The notes beneath the pieces were generated by a model. The model did not search any database, was not told the origin of the DNA, and was given only the letters and a program-made list of their open reading frames with translations. A stretch of DNA of 64,000 nucleotides, taken from the NCBI RefSeq assembly GCF_900104845.1, contig NZ_FNSR01000001.1:3224001-3288000 (forward strand), in the 5' to 3' direction. This stretch comes from Paraburkholderia caballeronis (GTDB lineage Bacteria > Pseudomonadota > Gammaproteobacteria > Burkholderiales > Burkholderiaceae). Below, one piece after another: positions 1 to 8,099 of this stretch. Position 1 is the first letter of the stretch. Each line of letters opens with the position of its first letter. The translations under genes were made by a program, and so were the position numbers.

Positions 1-1
1 A

Positions 2-505
2 TACGTGGACGCCGCGCGCCAGTTGCGCGCGCATTATCCGCACGCTCGCTTCCGGCTGCTCGGGCCGACCGGCGTCGACAACCCGAGCGCGATCACGCGC
101 GACGAAGTCGCCGCGTGGGAACGCGAAGGCGTGATCGAGTATGCGGGCGAGACGGCCGACGTGCGCCCGTACATCGCCGACGCCGACTGCGTAGTGCTGC
201 CGTCGTATCGCGAAGGCGTGCCGCGCACGCTGATGGAAGCCGGCGCGATGGGCCGCCCGGTCGTCGCGACCGACGTGCCGGGCTGCCGCGAAGTCGTCGC
301 CGACCGCGACAACGGTCTGCTGTGCGAGGCGCGCAACGCCGCCTCGCTCGCAGCCGCGCTGAAAAAAATGCTCGACATGGATGCCGGCGCGCGACGCGCG
401 ATGGGTGAGCGCGGCCGGAAAAAAATCGAAAAAGAATTCGATGAGCGGGCTGTGGTACAACGCTATCGGGAACTCGTCCGGCAACTGACCGGCGCGACGT
501 TTTGA
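2..505 (+). CDS. Glycosyltransferase family 4, C-terminal part (truncated by window edge)
   Basis: The reading frame is open from the left edge, so only the last ~166 residues are visible and the true start lies outside. They form the C-terminal Rossmann half of a GT-B glycosyltransferase: an EX7E motif in 'EGVPRTLMEAGAMGRP' (glutamates 8 apart), followed by 'VVATDVPGCREVV' and a loop 'DNGLL' typical of GT4 nucleotide-sugar binding. It would add a sugar to a lipid-linked glycan on the cytoplasmic face. Its stop overlaps the region just upstream of galE (30 bp before the chosen galE start), which suggests a common transcript. Acceptor and sugar cannot be told from this fragment. Confidence 0.9.
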   Translation, partial: YVDAARQLRAHYPHARFRLLGPTGVDNPSAITRDEVAAWEREGVIEYAGETADVRPYIADADCVVLPSYREGVPRTLMEAGAMGRPVVATDVPGCREVVADRDNGLLCEARNAASLAAALKKMLDMDAGARRAMGERGRKKIEKEFDERAVVQRYRELVRQLTGATF

Positions 506-534
506 TTCGGAAATCAGGGAAACGGACAGGCAGC

Positions 535-1566
535 ATGACAGCTCCGCACAGCAAAGGCACGATCCTCGTTACCGGCGGCGCCGGTTATATCGGCACGCAT
601 ACCTGCGTCGAACTGCTCGAAGGCGGCTACGACGTCGTCGCGGTCGACAACCTCGTGAACAGCCGCCGCGAATCGCTCGCGCGCGTCGAGCGCATCGCCG
701 GCAAGCCGGTGACGTTCTACGAAGCCGACGTGCGCGACGAAGCCGCGCTCAAGCGCATCTTCGACGCGCATCCGGTTACCGGCGTGATCCACTTCGCGGC
801 GCTGAAGGCAGTCGGCGAATCGGTCGCGAAGCCGATCGAGTATTACCGCAACAACGTCGACGGACTGCTCGTCGTGCTCGACGCGATGCGCGGGCACGGC
901 GTGAAGCAGTTCGTGTTCAGCTCGTCGGCGACCGTGTACGGCGTGCCGGAACGCTCGCCGATCGACGAGTCGTTTCCGCTGTCCGCGACGAATCCGTACG
1001 GACAGTCGAAGCTGATCGCCGAGCAGATCCTGCGCGACGTGCAGATCGCGGACCCGTCGTGGCGCATCGCCGTGCTGCGTTATTTCAATCCGGTCGGCGC
1101 GCACGAAAGCGGGCTGATCGGCGAGGACCCCGCCGGCGTGCCGAACAACCTGATGCCGTACGTCGCGCAGGTGGCGGTCGGCAAGCTGGAGAAGCTGCGC
1201 GTGTTCGGCAGCGACTACGACACGCCCGACGGGACCGGCGTGCGCGATTACATCCACGTGGTCGATCTCGCGCGCGGACACCTCGCGGCGCTCGACGCGC
1301 TCGCGAAGCAGGATGCGGGGTTCGTCGTCAATCTAGGAACCGGCCGCGGGTATAGCGTGCTCGAAGTCGTGAAGGCGTTCGAGACGGCGTCGGGGCGTCC
1401 GGTGCCTTACGAACTCGTGGACCGCCGGCCCGGCGACATCGCGCAGTGTTTTGCGAATCCCGCGGCGGCCGAGGCGCTGCTCGGATGGAAGGCCGGGCTC
1501 GGCATCGAGCGGATGTGCGCGGATCACTGGCGGTGGCAGGAGAGGAATCCGCGGGGGTTTGTCTAA
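535..1566 (+). CDS. galE: UDP-glucose 4-epimerase GalE
   Basis: This 343-residue protein is a short-chain dehydrogenase/reductase of normal GalE length that interconverts UDP-glucose and UDP-galactose with bound NAD. The N-terminal dinucleotide loop 'TGGAGYIG' is at residues 13-20, a Ser-Ser-Ala-Thr-Val-Tyr-Gly segment carries the catalytic Ser, and 'YGQSK' (Tyr155, Lys159) completes the triad. 'RYFNPVGAH' and 'GTGVRDYIHVVDLA' are typical of GalE. The frame is open further upstream to 502, but the ATG at 535 starts the conserved domain and lies after the preceding GT stop. It probably supplies UDP-Gal or UDP-GalNAc to the neighbouring O-antigen transferases. Confidence 0.95.
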   Translation: MTAPHSKGTILVTGGAGYIGTHTCVELLEGGYDVVAVDNLVNSRRESLARVERIAGKPVTFYEADVRDEAALKRIFDAHPVTGVIHFAALKAVGESVAKPIEYYRNNVDGLLVVLDAMRGHGVKQFVFSSSATVYGVPERSPIDESFPLSATNPYGQSKLIAEQILRDVQIADPSWRIAVLRYFNPVGAHESGLIGEDPAGVPNNLMPYVAQVAVGKLEKLRVFGSDYDTPDGTGVRDYIHVVDLARGHLAALDALAKQDAGFVVNLGTGRGYSVLEVVKAFETASGRPVPYELVDRRPGDIAQCFANPAAAEALLGWKAGLGIERMCADHWRWQERNPRGFV

Positions 1567-1882
1567 GGGAGGCGCGCAACGTTTCGCGTGCCAGAACACG
1601 CCGCGGGCAGGCGTCCTCCAGCCTCCTGACCTCAACGAGCCTCGGTGTTCCGTAGAACGGAGGCGCCCCAGGATTTCCCGCCTCCGGCCTGTCGACGACT
1701 GTCGATAATGGTATCCTCGGCTACGGCCGTCTCCTCCGTCTTTCCGCTCCGAGACTGCCGGGAACACCTCGCCTGCACGCCGTGCAGGCGACCGAAGCAT
1801 TTCGGTTCACCGCCACGCGCGGCTGAGTGCACGAATCAGAAGTTACAGCCGCCGCGGCTCTTCTTACGTAGCCTGCCCCGAC
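1567..1882. other. Non-coding interval with three inverted repeats
   Basis: No convincing gene is seen between galE and the methyltransferase. The interval holds three perfect short inverted repeats: arms TCCGT/ACGGA at 1649-1661, an 11-bp stem (TCGCCTGCACG and its complement around one central base) at 1769-1791, and ACCGAA/TTCGGT with a 4-base loop at 1791-1806. None is followed by a T run, so they do not look like intrinsic terminators. Confidence 0.6.
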
Positions 1883-2968
1883 ATGAACCTGAGAGCTGAA
1901 TTCCTGAAGACGATCGCGAAGAGTGACCTCGGCATCGAAATCGGTCCGTGGTTCAATCCGATGACGCCGAAGCGAGAGGGCTACCACTGTCTCAGCCTGG
2001 ACATCTTCGATACCGAGAAGATGCGCCAGCGTGCGCTCGGGGACCCGCATGTGGCTTCGAAGGTGGATCAACTCGAAGAGGTCGACATCGTGGGTTCCAC
2101 CGTCGAGATAGGCGAGTTGGCCGACCGGCACGGATGCGCAGGCCGGGTCGATTACATCGTCTCGTCGCACAATTTCGAGCATATCCCTAACCCGGTGAAG
2201 TTCTTTCAGGGTTGCGAGAAAACGCTAAAGCTGGGCGGTCATCTGAACATGATCATTCCCGACAAGCGGACCTGCTTCGATTATTTCAAGCCCCCGACCT
2301 CGCTCGGCATGTGGCTGGAGGCCTATCTTTATCAGCACGAGCGGCCGGCCTACCGCCACGTATTCGACGGCTTCCAGATGATGGCGAACCACAACGGATC
2401 GGGTGTGTTCAGCCTCGCCGAGGACTCGTCCCAGGTCTCGCTGAATTATTCGCCGATCCGGGACGGTTACGCGGCATGGAAGAGTTATGTCGAATCCGGC
2501 GACACGTCCTACATCGATGCGCACTGCTCGATACTCACGCCCACACTCTTCGAACTTCTGCTGCTGGACCTGAACATGCTCGGCCTCGTTCACCTGAAGG
2601 TGGTCAAGATTTCGCCTACGGTCGGGTGCGAGTTCGCAGTGTCGCTGGAGAACATGGGCGCGGACTGGCGGCCGGAACTGACCGACATGCAGCATTACGC
2701 GCGCAAAACCGAATTGCTGCGCCAGGTCGGTGAAGATCTCGCCTTCAACACCGCAACGGTTCACCGGTTGCTCGATGAACTGAAACAGCGAGAAAACTCG
2801 GTCAGTTCGCTCCGGAAGGAATCCAGAGTGACAGAATCGCTCGCGGAACAACTTCGCTCGCAATTGCAGGCGGTACGCGAATCGCGTAGCTGGAAAATCA
2901 CCGCGCCGCTGCGCCGAACGATCACGGCCGTCCGGCGCACGTTCAACGGCCAGCGAAACCGGGTCTAG
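1883..2968 (+). CDS. SAM-dependent methyltransferase-like protein with C-terminal coiled coil
   Basis: This 361-residue protein resembles the class I methyltransferases of polysaccharide clusters: 'LGIEIGPWFNPM' near the N-terminus takes the place of the glycine-rich SAM loop, and 'YIVSSHNFEHIPNPVKFF' (about residues 94-112) is the usual acidic/His-containing post-core motif. The last ~65 residues are predicted to form a coiled coil and end in 'SRSWKITAPLRR', a motif repeated after the coiled coil of the 1217-residue protein encoded at 12294-15947. Base composition looks less GC-rich than in its neighbours, which hints at separate acquisition. It converges with wbiI. A role in modifying or capping O-antigen is inferred, not shown. 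Confidence 0.75.
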   Translation: MNLRAEFLKTIAKSDLGIEIGPWFNPMTPKREGYHCLSLDIFDTEKMRQRALGDPHVASKVDQLEEVDIVGSTVEIGELADRHGCAGRVDYIVSSHNFEHIPNPVKFFQGCEKTLKLGGHLNMIIPDKRTCFDYFKPPTSLGMWLEAYLYQHERPAYRHVFDGFQMMANHNGSGVFSLAEDSSQVSLNYSPIRDGYAAWKSYVESGDTSYIDAHCSILTPTLFELLLLDLNMLGLVHLKVVKISPTVGCEFAVSLENMGADWRPELTDMQHYARKTELLRQVGEDLAFNTATVHRLLDELKQRENSVSSLRKESRVTESLAEQLRSQLQAVRESRSWKITAPLRRTITAVRRTFNGQRNRV

Positions 2969-3004
2969 TCGCCAAAGGCCCAAGAGTCACGAATCGAGGG
3001 CAGT

Positions 3005-4909
3005 TCACCCCGCCTGATGGCTCTGCTGCATGGCGTTCTGGCCAGCCGGCACGCTGTGAATCGTCGGCAGAACGACCGGCTGATACTCCGGCACCCAGCG
3101 CCTCAGATCACGGCGCACCTCGTCGTCGCCCGGCACGCGATGTTGCATCAACCACGGCAGCAGTTCGTCGAGCAGATTGTCCGGCACGCCGCGCGCACGC
3201 GCGATGCGCAGCTTCGGATGCGGCGTGCGGGTCGTTGCCTCGTCGTCCGCCAGCAATTCCTCGTAGAGCTTTTCGCCGAGCCGCAGGCCGGTAAACACGA
3301 TGCGGATCTGGTCTTCGGTAAACCCGTACAGATGGATCAGGTCGCGGGCAAGATCGACGATCCGCACCGGCTTGCCCATGTCGAGTATGAAGATTTCGCC
3401 GCCGCTCCCCATGCTGGACGCCTGCAGCACCAGTTGCGTCGCCTCCGGAATCGTCATGAAAAACCGCGTGATCTCGGGGTGCGTGACCGTGACAGGACCG
3501 CCCTTCGCAATCTGCTGCTGAAACTTCGGAATCACGCTGCCCGCGCTGCCGAGCACGTTGCCGAAGCGCACCGTCTCGAACTGGGTGCCCGAGCTCGTCT
3601 GCTGCAGCGCCTGACAGGCCATTTCCGCAAGCCGCTTGGACGCGCCCATCACGTTGGTCGGATTGACCGCCTTGTCGGTCGAGATCAGCACGAAACGCCG
3701 CACGTCGTGCCGGATGGACGCGCGCGCCAGCCGGTACGTGCCCAGCACGTTGTTGCGCACGGCCTGCCACGAATTCAGTTCCTCCATCAACGGCACGTGC
3801 TTGTATGCTGCCGCATGGAATACGACGTGCGGCGCATAGCGCGACATGACCTGATCCAGCAGTAGCGAGTCCCTGATGTCGCCGACGATCGGAATGATCG
3901 ATATGTCGGGAAAACGCTCGCGGAACTCCTCCGCAAGCCGGTACATCGCGTATTCGGACACGTCGAGCGCGACTAGTTGCGCGGGAGCAAACCGCATGAT
4001 CTGCCGGCACAGTTCCGAACCGATCGAACCGCCGGCGCCGGTCACCATCACCACGCGCTCGCGCAGCAGCGCTTCGACGTGAGGCGTATCGATCTTTACC
4101 GGCTCGCGGCCGAGCAGATCCTCCAGATCGATGTGCCGGACCTGTGACAGGAACGCCTGTCCGGGCGTCAGCGCGGTAAGGACGGGCAGGACCATCGCCC
4201 GGACCCCGGCGCGCACACACAGCGTCGCGACCCGCCGCTGCACGTCGGTGCCGGCGGACGGAATCGCGATGATCGCGTGATCCGCCTTCAGCGATTCGGC
4301 CCAGCGCGGCAACTCCCCGATCGGACCCAGCACCTTGTAGCCGTAGATTTCGCGCCCCTGCTTCGCGGGGTCGTCGTCGAGCAGACCGACGAGACGCCAT
4401 TCGCTGGAGCGGGACAACTCGCGGGCAAGGCTGGCGCCGGCCGACCCCGCGCCAAGCACGATGACGGGCTTGCCTTGCGCCACGAGCCCGCCATACAGAT
4501 AGAACTCCTTCGTCGCGCGATACAGCGCACGCGAACCGCCCATCGCAAGAAACAGCAACAACGGCGATACCACCAGCACGGAACGCGGAATGATCGGATA
4601 CGGCTGAAACATCACCGCCCCGATCATCACGACCAGCGCGCCCGATGCAACCGCCTTCGAAATCCGCATCAGGTCCGGCAGGCTCGCGAACACCCACATG
4701 CCGCGATAGAGGCCGAACACCCGGAACGCCAGCGCATAAACAGGCAAAACCCAGACGAGCGAATACAGCGCGCTGCCCCAGAACTCGAAGGGTACGCTTG
4801 CGTTGAAGCGGATCAGATAGGCGGACAGCCATGTGGCCACGACCGCGAGCATGTCGAACAGGAAAGCACTGAAGGACAGCCAGTTCGCTCTTCTCTTGAG
4901 CATCAGCAT
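3005..4909 (-). CDS. wbiI: Membrane-anchored nucleotide-sugar 4,6-dehydratase (WbiI/WbpM/CapD type)
   Basis: At 634 residues this has the full length of the WbpM/FlaA1/CapD family. Four hydrophobic segments lie within the first ~125 residues, a Rossmann-like 'VIVLGAGSAG' follows at ~149, and the catalytic dehydratase domain begins at 'VTGAGGSIGSE' (289-299). The active site shows the family variant with Met in place of Tyr: 'NVMGASKR' (Met421, Lys425). Members convert UDP-GlcNAc to the 4-keto-6-deoxy sugar used for QuiNAc or FucNAc. The ATG overlaps the TAA of wbiH by one base, so the two are translationally coupled. The symbol follows Burkholderia O-antigen clusters and was assigned from recognition. 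Confidence 0.9.
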   Translation of the reverse strand: MLMLKRRANWLSFSAFLFDMLAVVATWLSAYLIRFNASVPFEFWGSALYSLVWVLPVYALAFRVFGLYRGMWVFASLPDLMRISKAVASGALVVMIGAVMFQPYPIIPRSVLVVSPLLLFLAMGGSRALYRATKEFYLYGGLVAQGKPVIVLGAGSAGASLARELSRSSEWRLVGLLDDDPAKQGREIYGYKVLGPIGELPRWAESLKADHAIIAIPSAGTDVQRRVATLCVRAGVRAMVLPVLTALTPGQAFLSQVRHIDLEDLLGREPVKIDTPHVEALLRERVVMVTGAGGSIGSELCRQIMRFAPAQLVALDVSEYAMYRLAEEFRERFPDISIIPIVGDIRDSLLLDQVMSRYAPHVVFHAAAYKHVPLMEELNSWQAVRNNVLGTYRLARASIRHDVRRFVLISTDKAVNPTNVMGASKRLAEMACQALQQTSSGTQFETVRFGNVLGSAGSVIPKFQQQIAKGGPVTVTHPEITRFFMTIPEATQLVLQASSMGSGGEIFILDMGKPVRIVDLARDLIHLYGFTEDQIRIVFTGLRLGEKLYEELLADDEATTRTPHPKLRIARARGVPDNLLDELLPWLMQHRVPGDDEVRRDLRRWVPEYQPVVLPTIHSVPAGQNAMQQSHQAG

Positions 4910-5937
4910 TACCCTCCATGGTTCCAGGAAGTGTTGCCGGCCGCGAAACGGCGCCAGCGGACGTCAATACCGGTACCAATCAGCAATAGCGTTCCCATCC
5001 ATATGACGACAAGCGCCCACTGGACCCCGGCGGGGCAGTTCAGCGCTACGAGAGCAATTACCACGCCCGACAGCATCACCGCATACCAGATCAGCGCAGT
5101 CCCGGCATGCCCGAAGCCACACCGCACCATGCGTTGATAATAGTGCTCGCGATGTGCAAGCCAGAACTTTTCGCCGCGCAACAGCCGGCGCAGCAGCGTG
5201 ACCGACGCGTCGCCGATGAACGGCGCAAAGACCATCGCGGGAAACCACAGCGGCCAGACGGTTTCGCGCCAGCCCCAATAGCCAAGCGCACCGGCAAGGA
5301 AGCCAGCGGGAATCGAACCGGCATCGCCGAGGAAGATCCGCGCGGGATGAAAATTGAAAACCAGGAAGCCGGCCGCCGCGCCTGCCACCGCGGCACTGAC
5401 CCATGCAAGCTCGATCGACGGCGTCGGTGCGAACAACGCGCCAAACGCATAACCGCCAAAGCCGAACAGCATCATTCCTCCCGCAAGACCGTCGGCTCCG
5501 TCCATGAAGTTGTACAGATTAACGAGCCACAGCATCAGGAACGCGACGATCGCGAGCGCCCACCACGGCACAGCGGCCGGATAGACGACGACGATTGCTA
5601 CAACCGCCAGCAGATGGGCGGCAAACCGCACGCGCGCCGGCAATCCACGCCGGTCGTCGATCTGCGAGATCGCGGCGAGGCAGACAGCCGCGACCGCAAC
5701 GAGCCACAACGAAGGCGCCAGCAGCACGATGGCGAGCACCGCAACCGGCACGGTTCCCCAGCCGCCGACTCGCGGCGTCGGACTCACATGGAGCGAGCGA
5801 TCGTTCGGCACATCCGTCGCGAGGCGCCACGCCCAGCCGGTCTTGAGCAGCACGGCGAGCAACGCCGCGCAGACGACCGCTCCGGCCAGCGCCACGGCCG
5901 CCGCCGCGATCGACGTGGAAACGAAGTCAGCCCGCAC
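4909..5937 (-). CDS. wbiH: Undecaprenyl-phosphate sugar-1-phosphate transferase (WbiH/WbpL/WecA type)
   Basis: A 342-residue polytopic membrane protein with about ten hydrophobic helices. It carries the MraY/WecA-superfamily signatures 'PRVGGWG', 'NFMDGADGLAGG' and 'ARIFLGDAGS', plus a cytoplasmic 'HREHYYQRM' loop. It would transfer HexNAc-1-P (probably QuiNAc or FucNAc, given its neighbours) from UDP to undecaprenyl phosphate and so start O-antigen synthesis. I chose the GTG at 5937 because the minus-strand sequence GGGGAGG sits 8 bases upstream of it. The open frame to 6060 lacks such a site and would run deep into wbiG. It overlaps wbiG by 11 bp. Confidence 0.9.
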   Translation of the reverse strand: MRADFVSTSIAAAAVALAGAVVCAALLAVLLKTGWAWRLATDVPNDRSLHVSPTPRVGGWGTVPVAVLAIVLLAPSLWLVAVAAVCLAAISQIDDRRGLPARVRFAAHLLAVVAIVVVYPAAVPWWALAIVAFLMLWLVNLYNFMDGADGLAGGMMLFGFGGYAFGALFAPTPSIELAWVSAAVAGAAAGFLVFNFHPARIFLGDAGSIPAGFLAGALGYWGWRETVWPLWFPAMVFAPFIGDASVTLLRRLLRGEKFWLAHREHYYQRMVRCGFGHAGTALIWYAVMLSGVVIALVALNCPAGVQWALVVIWMGTLLLIGTGIDVRWRRFAAGNTSWNHGG

Positions 5938-6919
5938 GAACGACGCCTCCCCTATTCGGCACGCCCTGAATCGACCGGTACCACTGCGCCGTCGCAGCAA
6001 GACCTTCGTCGAGCGAATACGGCGGCCGCCAGTCGAGACAGGCGCGGATATGCGCAGCATCCATCCGCAGATCGTCGGTAAGCCGGCTGATCTGCGCCTG
6101 GCGTCCGGTCAGCCGGCCCGCCATGCGCAACAGCGCGGCCGGCACGGGAACCAGGCGGGCGCGTCGCTGCAGATAAAGGCCGATGCGCTCGATCAGTTCG
6201 GCCACCGCCAGATCTTCGCCGTCGCAGACGTGAAAGCAGCCGTTGGCCGCGCGGACGTCGGTCGCACAGCGAATCAACGCATCCACCAGGTTGCCGACGT
6301 AGACCAGGCTGCGCCGACCGGTTGCCGAGCCCAGCGGCAGCGGCGCGCCCCGCCAGACCGCATCCATCAGACGAAGAAAGTTCGCGCGCACGTCAGGCCC
6401 ATAGACGAGCGGCGGCCTGACGATCACGACGTCGAGCCCCGTCTGTTCCCTGACATGAGCAAGCGCCCGCTCCGCGTCCCGCTTCGACCGGCCATACGGG
6501 TCGCCGGGACAAGCCGGCGCGTCTTCCACCAGCGGACTTCCGCCATCGACCTCGGCCACCGACTTGATGCTGCTGAGGAACACGAATCGCCGCACGCCGT
6601 TTCGGGATGCCGCGTCCGCGACGGCAAGCGTGCCGTCTACGTTCGTCGTACGAAATGCCGCGTCGGGGTCGGCGGCTTCGTCGTGCGTCACGTGCACACG
6701 GGCCGCCAGATGAATCACGCAGTCGGGCCGCAGGTCGCGCGGCCACGCCTGCGCAACGCCAGCGAAATCGCGCGGCGCATGCACCCATTCCATCACGCCA
6801 TCGGGAGCACTGCCCACGTTGCGCACCAGCCCCGTGACCGTATGGCCGCGAGCCATCAGCGCGCGGCAAAGCGCACTACCCACAAAACCGTTCGCACCGG
6901 TAACAACGACATGTGTCAT
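5927..6919 (-). CDS. wbiG: NAD-dependent epimerase/reductase (WbiG/WbpV type)
   Basis: A 330-residue extended short-chain dehydrogenase with 'VVVTGANGFVGSAL' at the N-terminus, a 'FLSSIKSV' Ser-containing strand and the catalytic 'YGRSKRDAE' motif. In the Pseudomonas WbpV-WbpL-WbpM trio the equivalent protein reduces or epimerises the 4-keto sugar made by the dehydratase, giving the sugar that WbpL loads. The same three functions lie together here in the order wbiG-wbiH-wbiI, which supports that role. The start ATG overlaps the TGA of the upstream GT2 gene as ATGA. The exact product (QuiNAc or FucNAc) cannot be decided from sequence alone. Confidence 0.88.
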   Translation of the reverse strand: MTHVVVTGANGFVGSALCRALMARGHTVTGLVRNVGSAPDGVMEWVHAPRDFAGVAQAWPRDLRPDCVIHLAARVHVTHDEAADPDAAFRTTNVDGTLAVADAASRNGVRRFVFLSSIKSVAEVDGGSPLVEDAPACPGDPYGRSKRDAERALAHVREQTGLDVVIVRPPLVYGPDVRANFLRLMDAVWRGAPLPLGSATGRRSLVYVGNLVDALIRCATDVRAANGCFHVCDGEDLAVAELIERIGLYLQRRARLVPVPAALLRMAGRLTGRQAQISRLTDDLRMDAAHIRACLDWRPPYSLDEGLAATAQWYRSIQGVPNRGGVVRAG

Positions 6920-7758
6920 AACCACTTCCAGCCGAAACGACGGTAAAACTTCCATGCCGATACAGCAAACATCCGAATGTGCGAATAGCCCTTGCGCGAA
7001 GCACCGCCGCCGTAGTGTTGCACGCTGACTGCCGGTACATAAACGACTCGTGCGACATCATGCGTCCGCAAGCTCAAATCATAGTCCTCGAAATAGAGGA
7101 AATAGCGGGCGTCAAAACCACCAAGCTGCTTCAATACATCGGTGCGAAACAGCATGAAGCAGCCGGTCACGATCGGCGGATCCCAGACGACATCGCGTCC
7201 GTTGATCCGGTCTCGCATCTCGTAATGCGATAGTCGCTGCGAGAACAACCTCCGCAAATTCGACGGCAGGAATCCGCGAGCGAACAGATCAAGCAGCGCC
7301 GGGCGACGCCGGCACAGGTATTGAATTTCGCCATGAACGCCGACGATCTGCGGCGTCAACAACCCGGCTTCGCGGTGACCGTCCAGAAAGGAAAGAGCGT
7401 TGAGCAGCGTGTCGTCCGCCAGCTTCACGTCCGGGTTCAGCACGAGATGATAACGGCTCGACGCTCGCTCGATCGCGAGATTGTGTCCGCGCCCATACCC
7501 GATGTTGCCGTGCCCCGCGATCAAGCTGCATTCGATGTCCGCGCCGAACACGCCGCCGGCTGTGCGGGCCGCGTCGTCACCGCCGCCGTTGTCGACGAGA
7601 TACACATGCACTGGCAGATGACGGCCGGCGCGCGCCGCGACGACAGCATCCCGAAGGCTTGTTAACGTGCGGTCAAGCAACACCGGATCCGGCCGGTATA
7701 GGACGATGGAAACAGACAGCGCCTGCTGCGCGAATTCCAGTGTGCTCTGAACGGTCAT
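6916..7758 (-). CDS. Glycosyltransferase family 2
   Basis: A 280-residue GT-A enzyme with no membrane segment. 'SVSIVLYRPD' opens the nucleotide-binding fold, 'VYLVDNGGGDD' follows, and 'NPDVKL' supplies the DxD-type metal site. 'PIVTGCFMLFRTDVLKQLGGFDARYFLYFEDYDLSLR' contains the 'FDxxFFLYxEDxDLxxR'-like block usual in rhamnosyltransferases. No strong ribosome site precedes the chosen ATG at 7758; a GGGGAGGAGG tract lies about 28 bases upstream and could serve a TTG start at 7803. Its end overlaps the wbiG start by 4 bp. The product probably adds one O-antigen residue; which one is unknown. Confidence 0.88.
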   Translation of the reverse strand: MTVQSTLEFAQQALSVSIVLYRPDPVLLDRTLTSLRDAVVAARAGRHLPVHVYLVDNGGGDDAARTAGGVFGADIECSLIAGHGNIGYGRGHNLAIERASSRYHLVLNPDVKLADDTLLNALSFLDGHREAGLLTPQIVGVHGEIQYLCRRRPALLDLFARGFLPSNLRRLFSQRLSHYEMRDRINGRDVVWDPPIVTGCFMLFRTDVLKQLGGFDARYFLYFEDYDLSLRTHDVARVVYVPAVSVQHYGGGASRKGYSHIRMFAVSAWKFYRRFGWKWL

Positions 7759-8097
7759 CTGGCAAACGTCGTATGCTTGGAAATCCGCCTCCTCCCCTCG
7801 CAACTTCCGCGAAGGAAGCCAGTGTGCTCAAGAATCCGATAGGCCGCAACCCGGCTTGCACTTTGTTACCGCTCTCCCGGCAACACAATGTCGATCTTCT
7901 GGACACCGAGTCCACCCGCCGATCGATATCTCCGCGATCCATAACGTTAAAGCAACGGCGGCACGCGTGCAACGGATACACCTTGCCCTATCAACTAACT
8001 CCTAAGCAGAAGTCATTCAACATGCAATTCATTGCGAGGAAAATGAAAAGAAAATGTTAAATGTCCAGAGGAATCGATAAATTCATCGCCTCTGTTT
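7759..8097. other. Non-coding interval between two minus-strand glycan genes
   Basis: About 340 bases without a credible gene, AT-richer than its surroundings. It probably carries a promoter for the wbiGHI part of the cluster, but I could not place one confidently. Its right end contains an intrinsic-terminator-like hairpin in the plus orientation, listed separately. Confidence 0.5.
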
Positions 8098-8099
8098 TT
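8066..8099 (+). terminator. Intrinsic terminator-like hairpin, plus orientation
   Basis: CAGAGG at 8066-8071 pairs with CCTCTG at 8089-8094 and an inner CGAT pairs with ATCG, leaving a 3-base bulge. Five T residues follow directly on the plus strand (8095-8099). No plus-strand gene is known to end here; on the minus strand the hairpin lies just after the DUF2142 stop but lacks an immediate T run. Confidence 0.5.
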
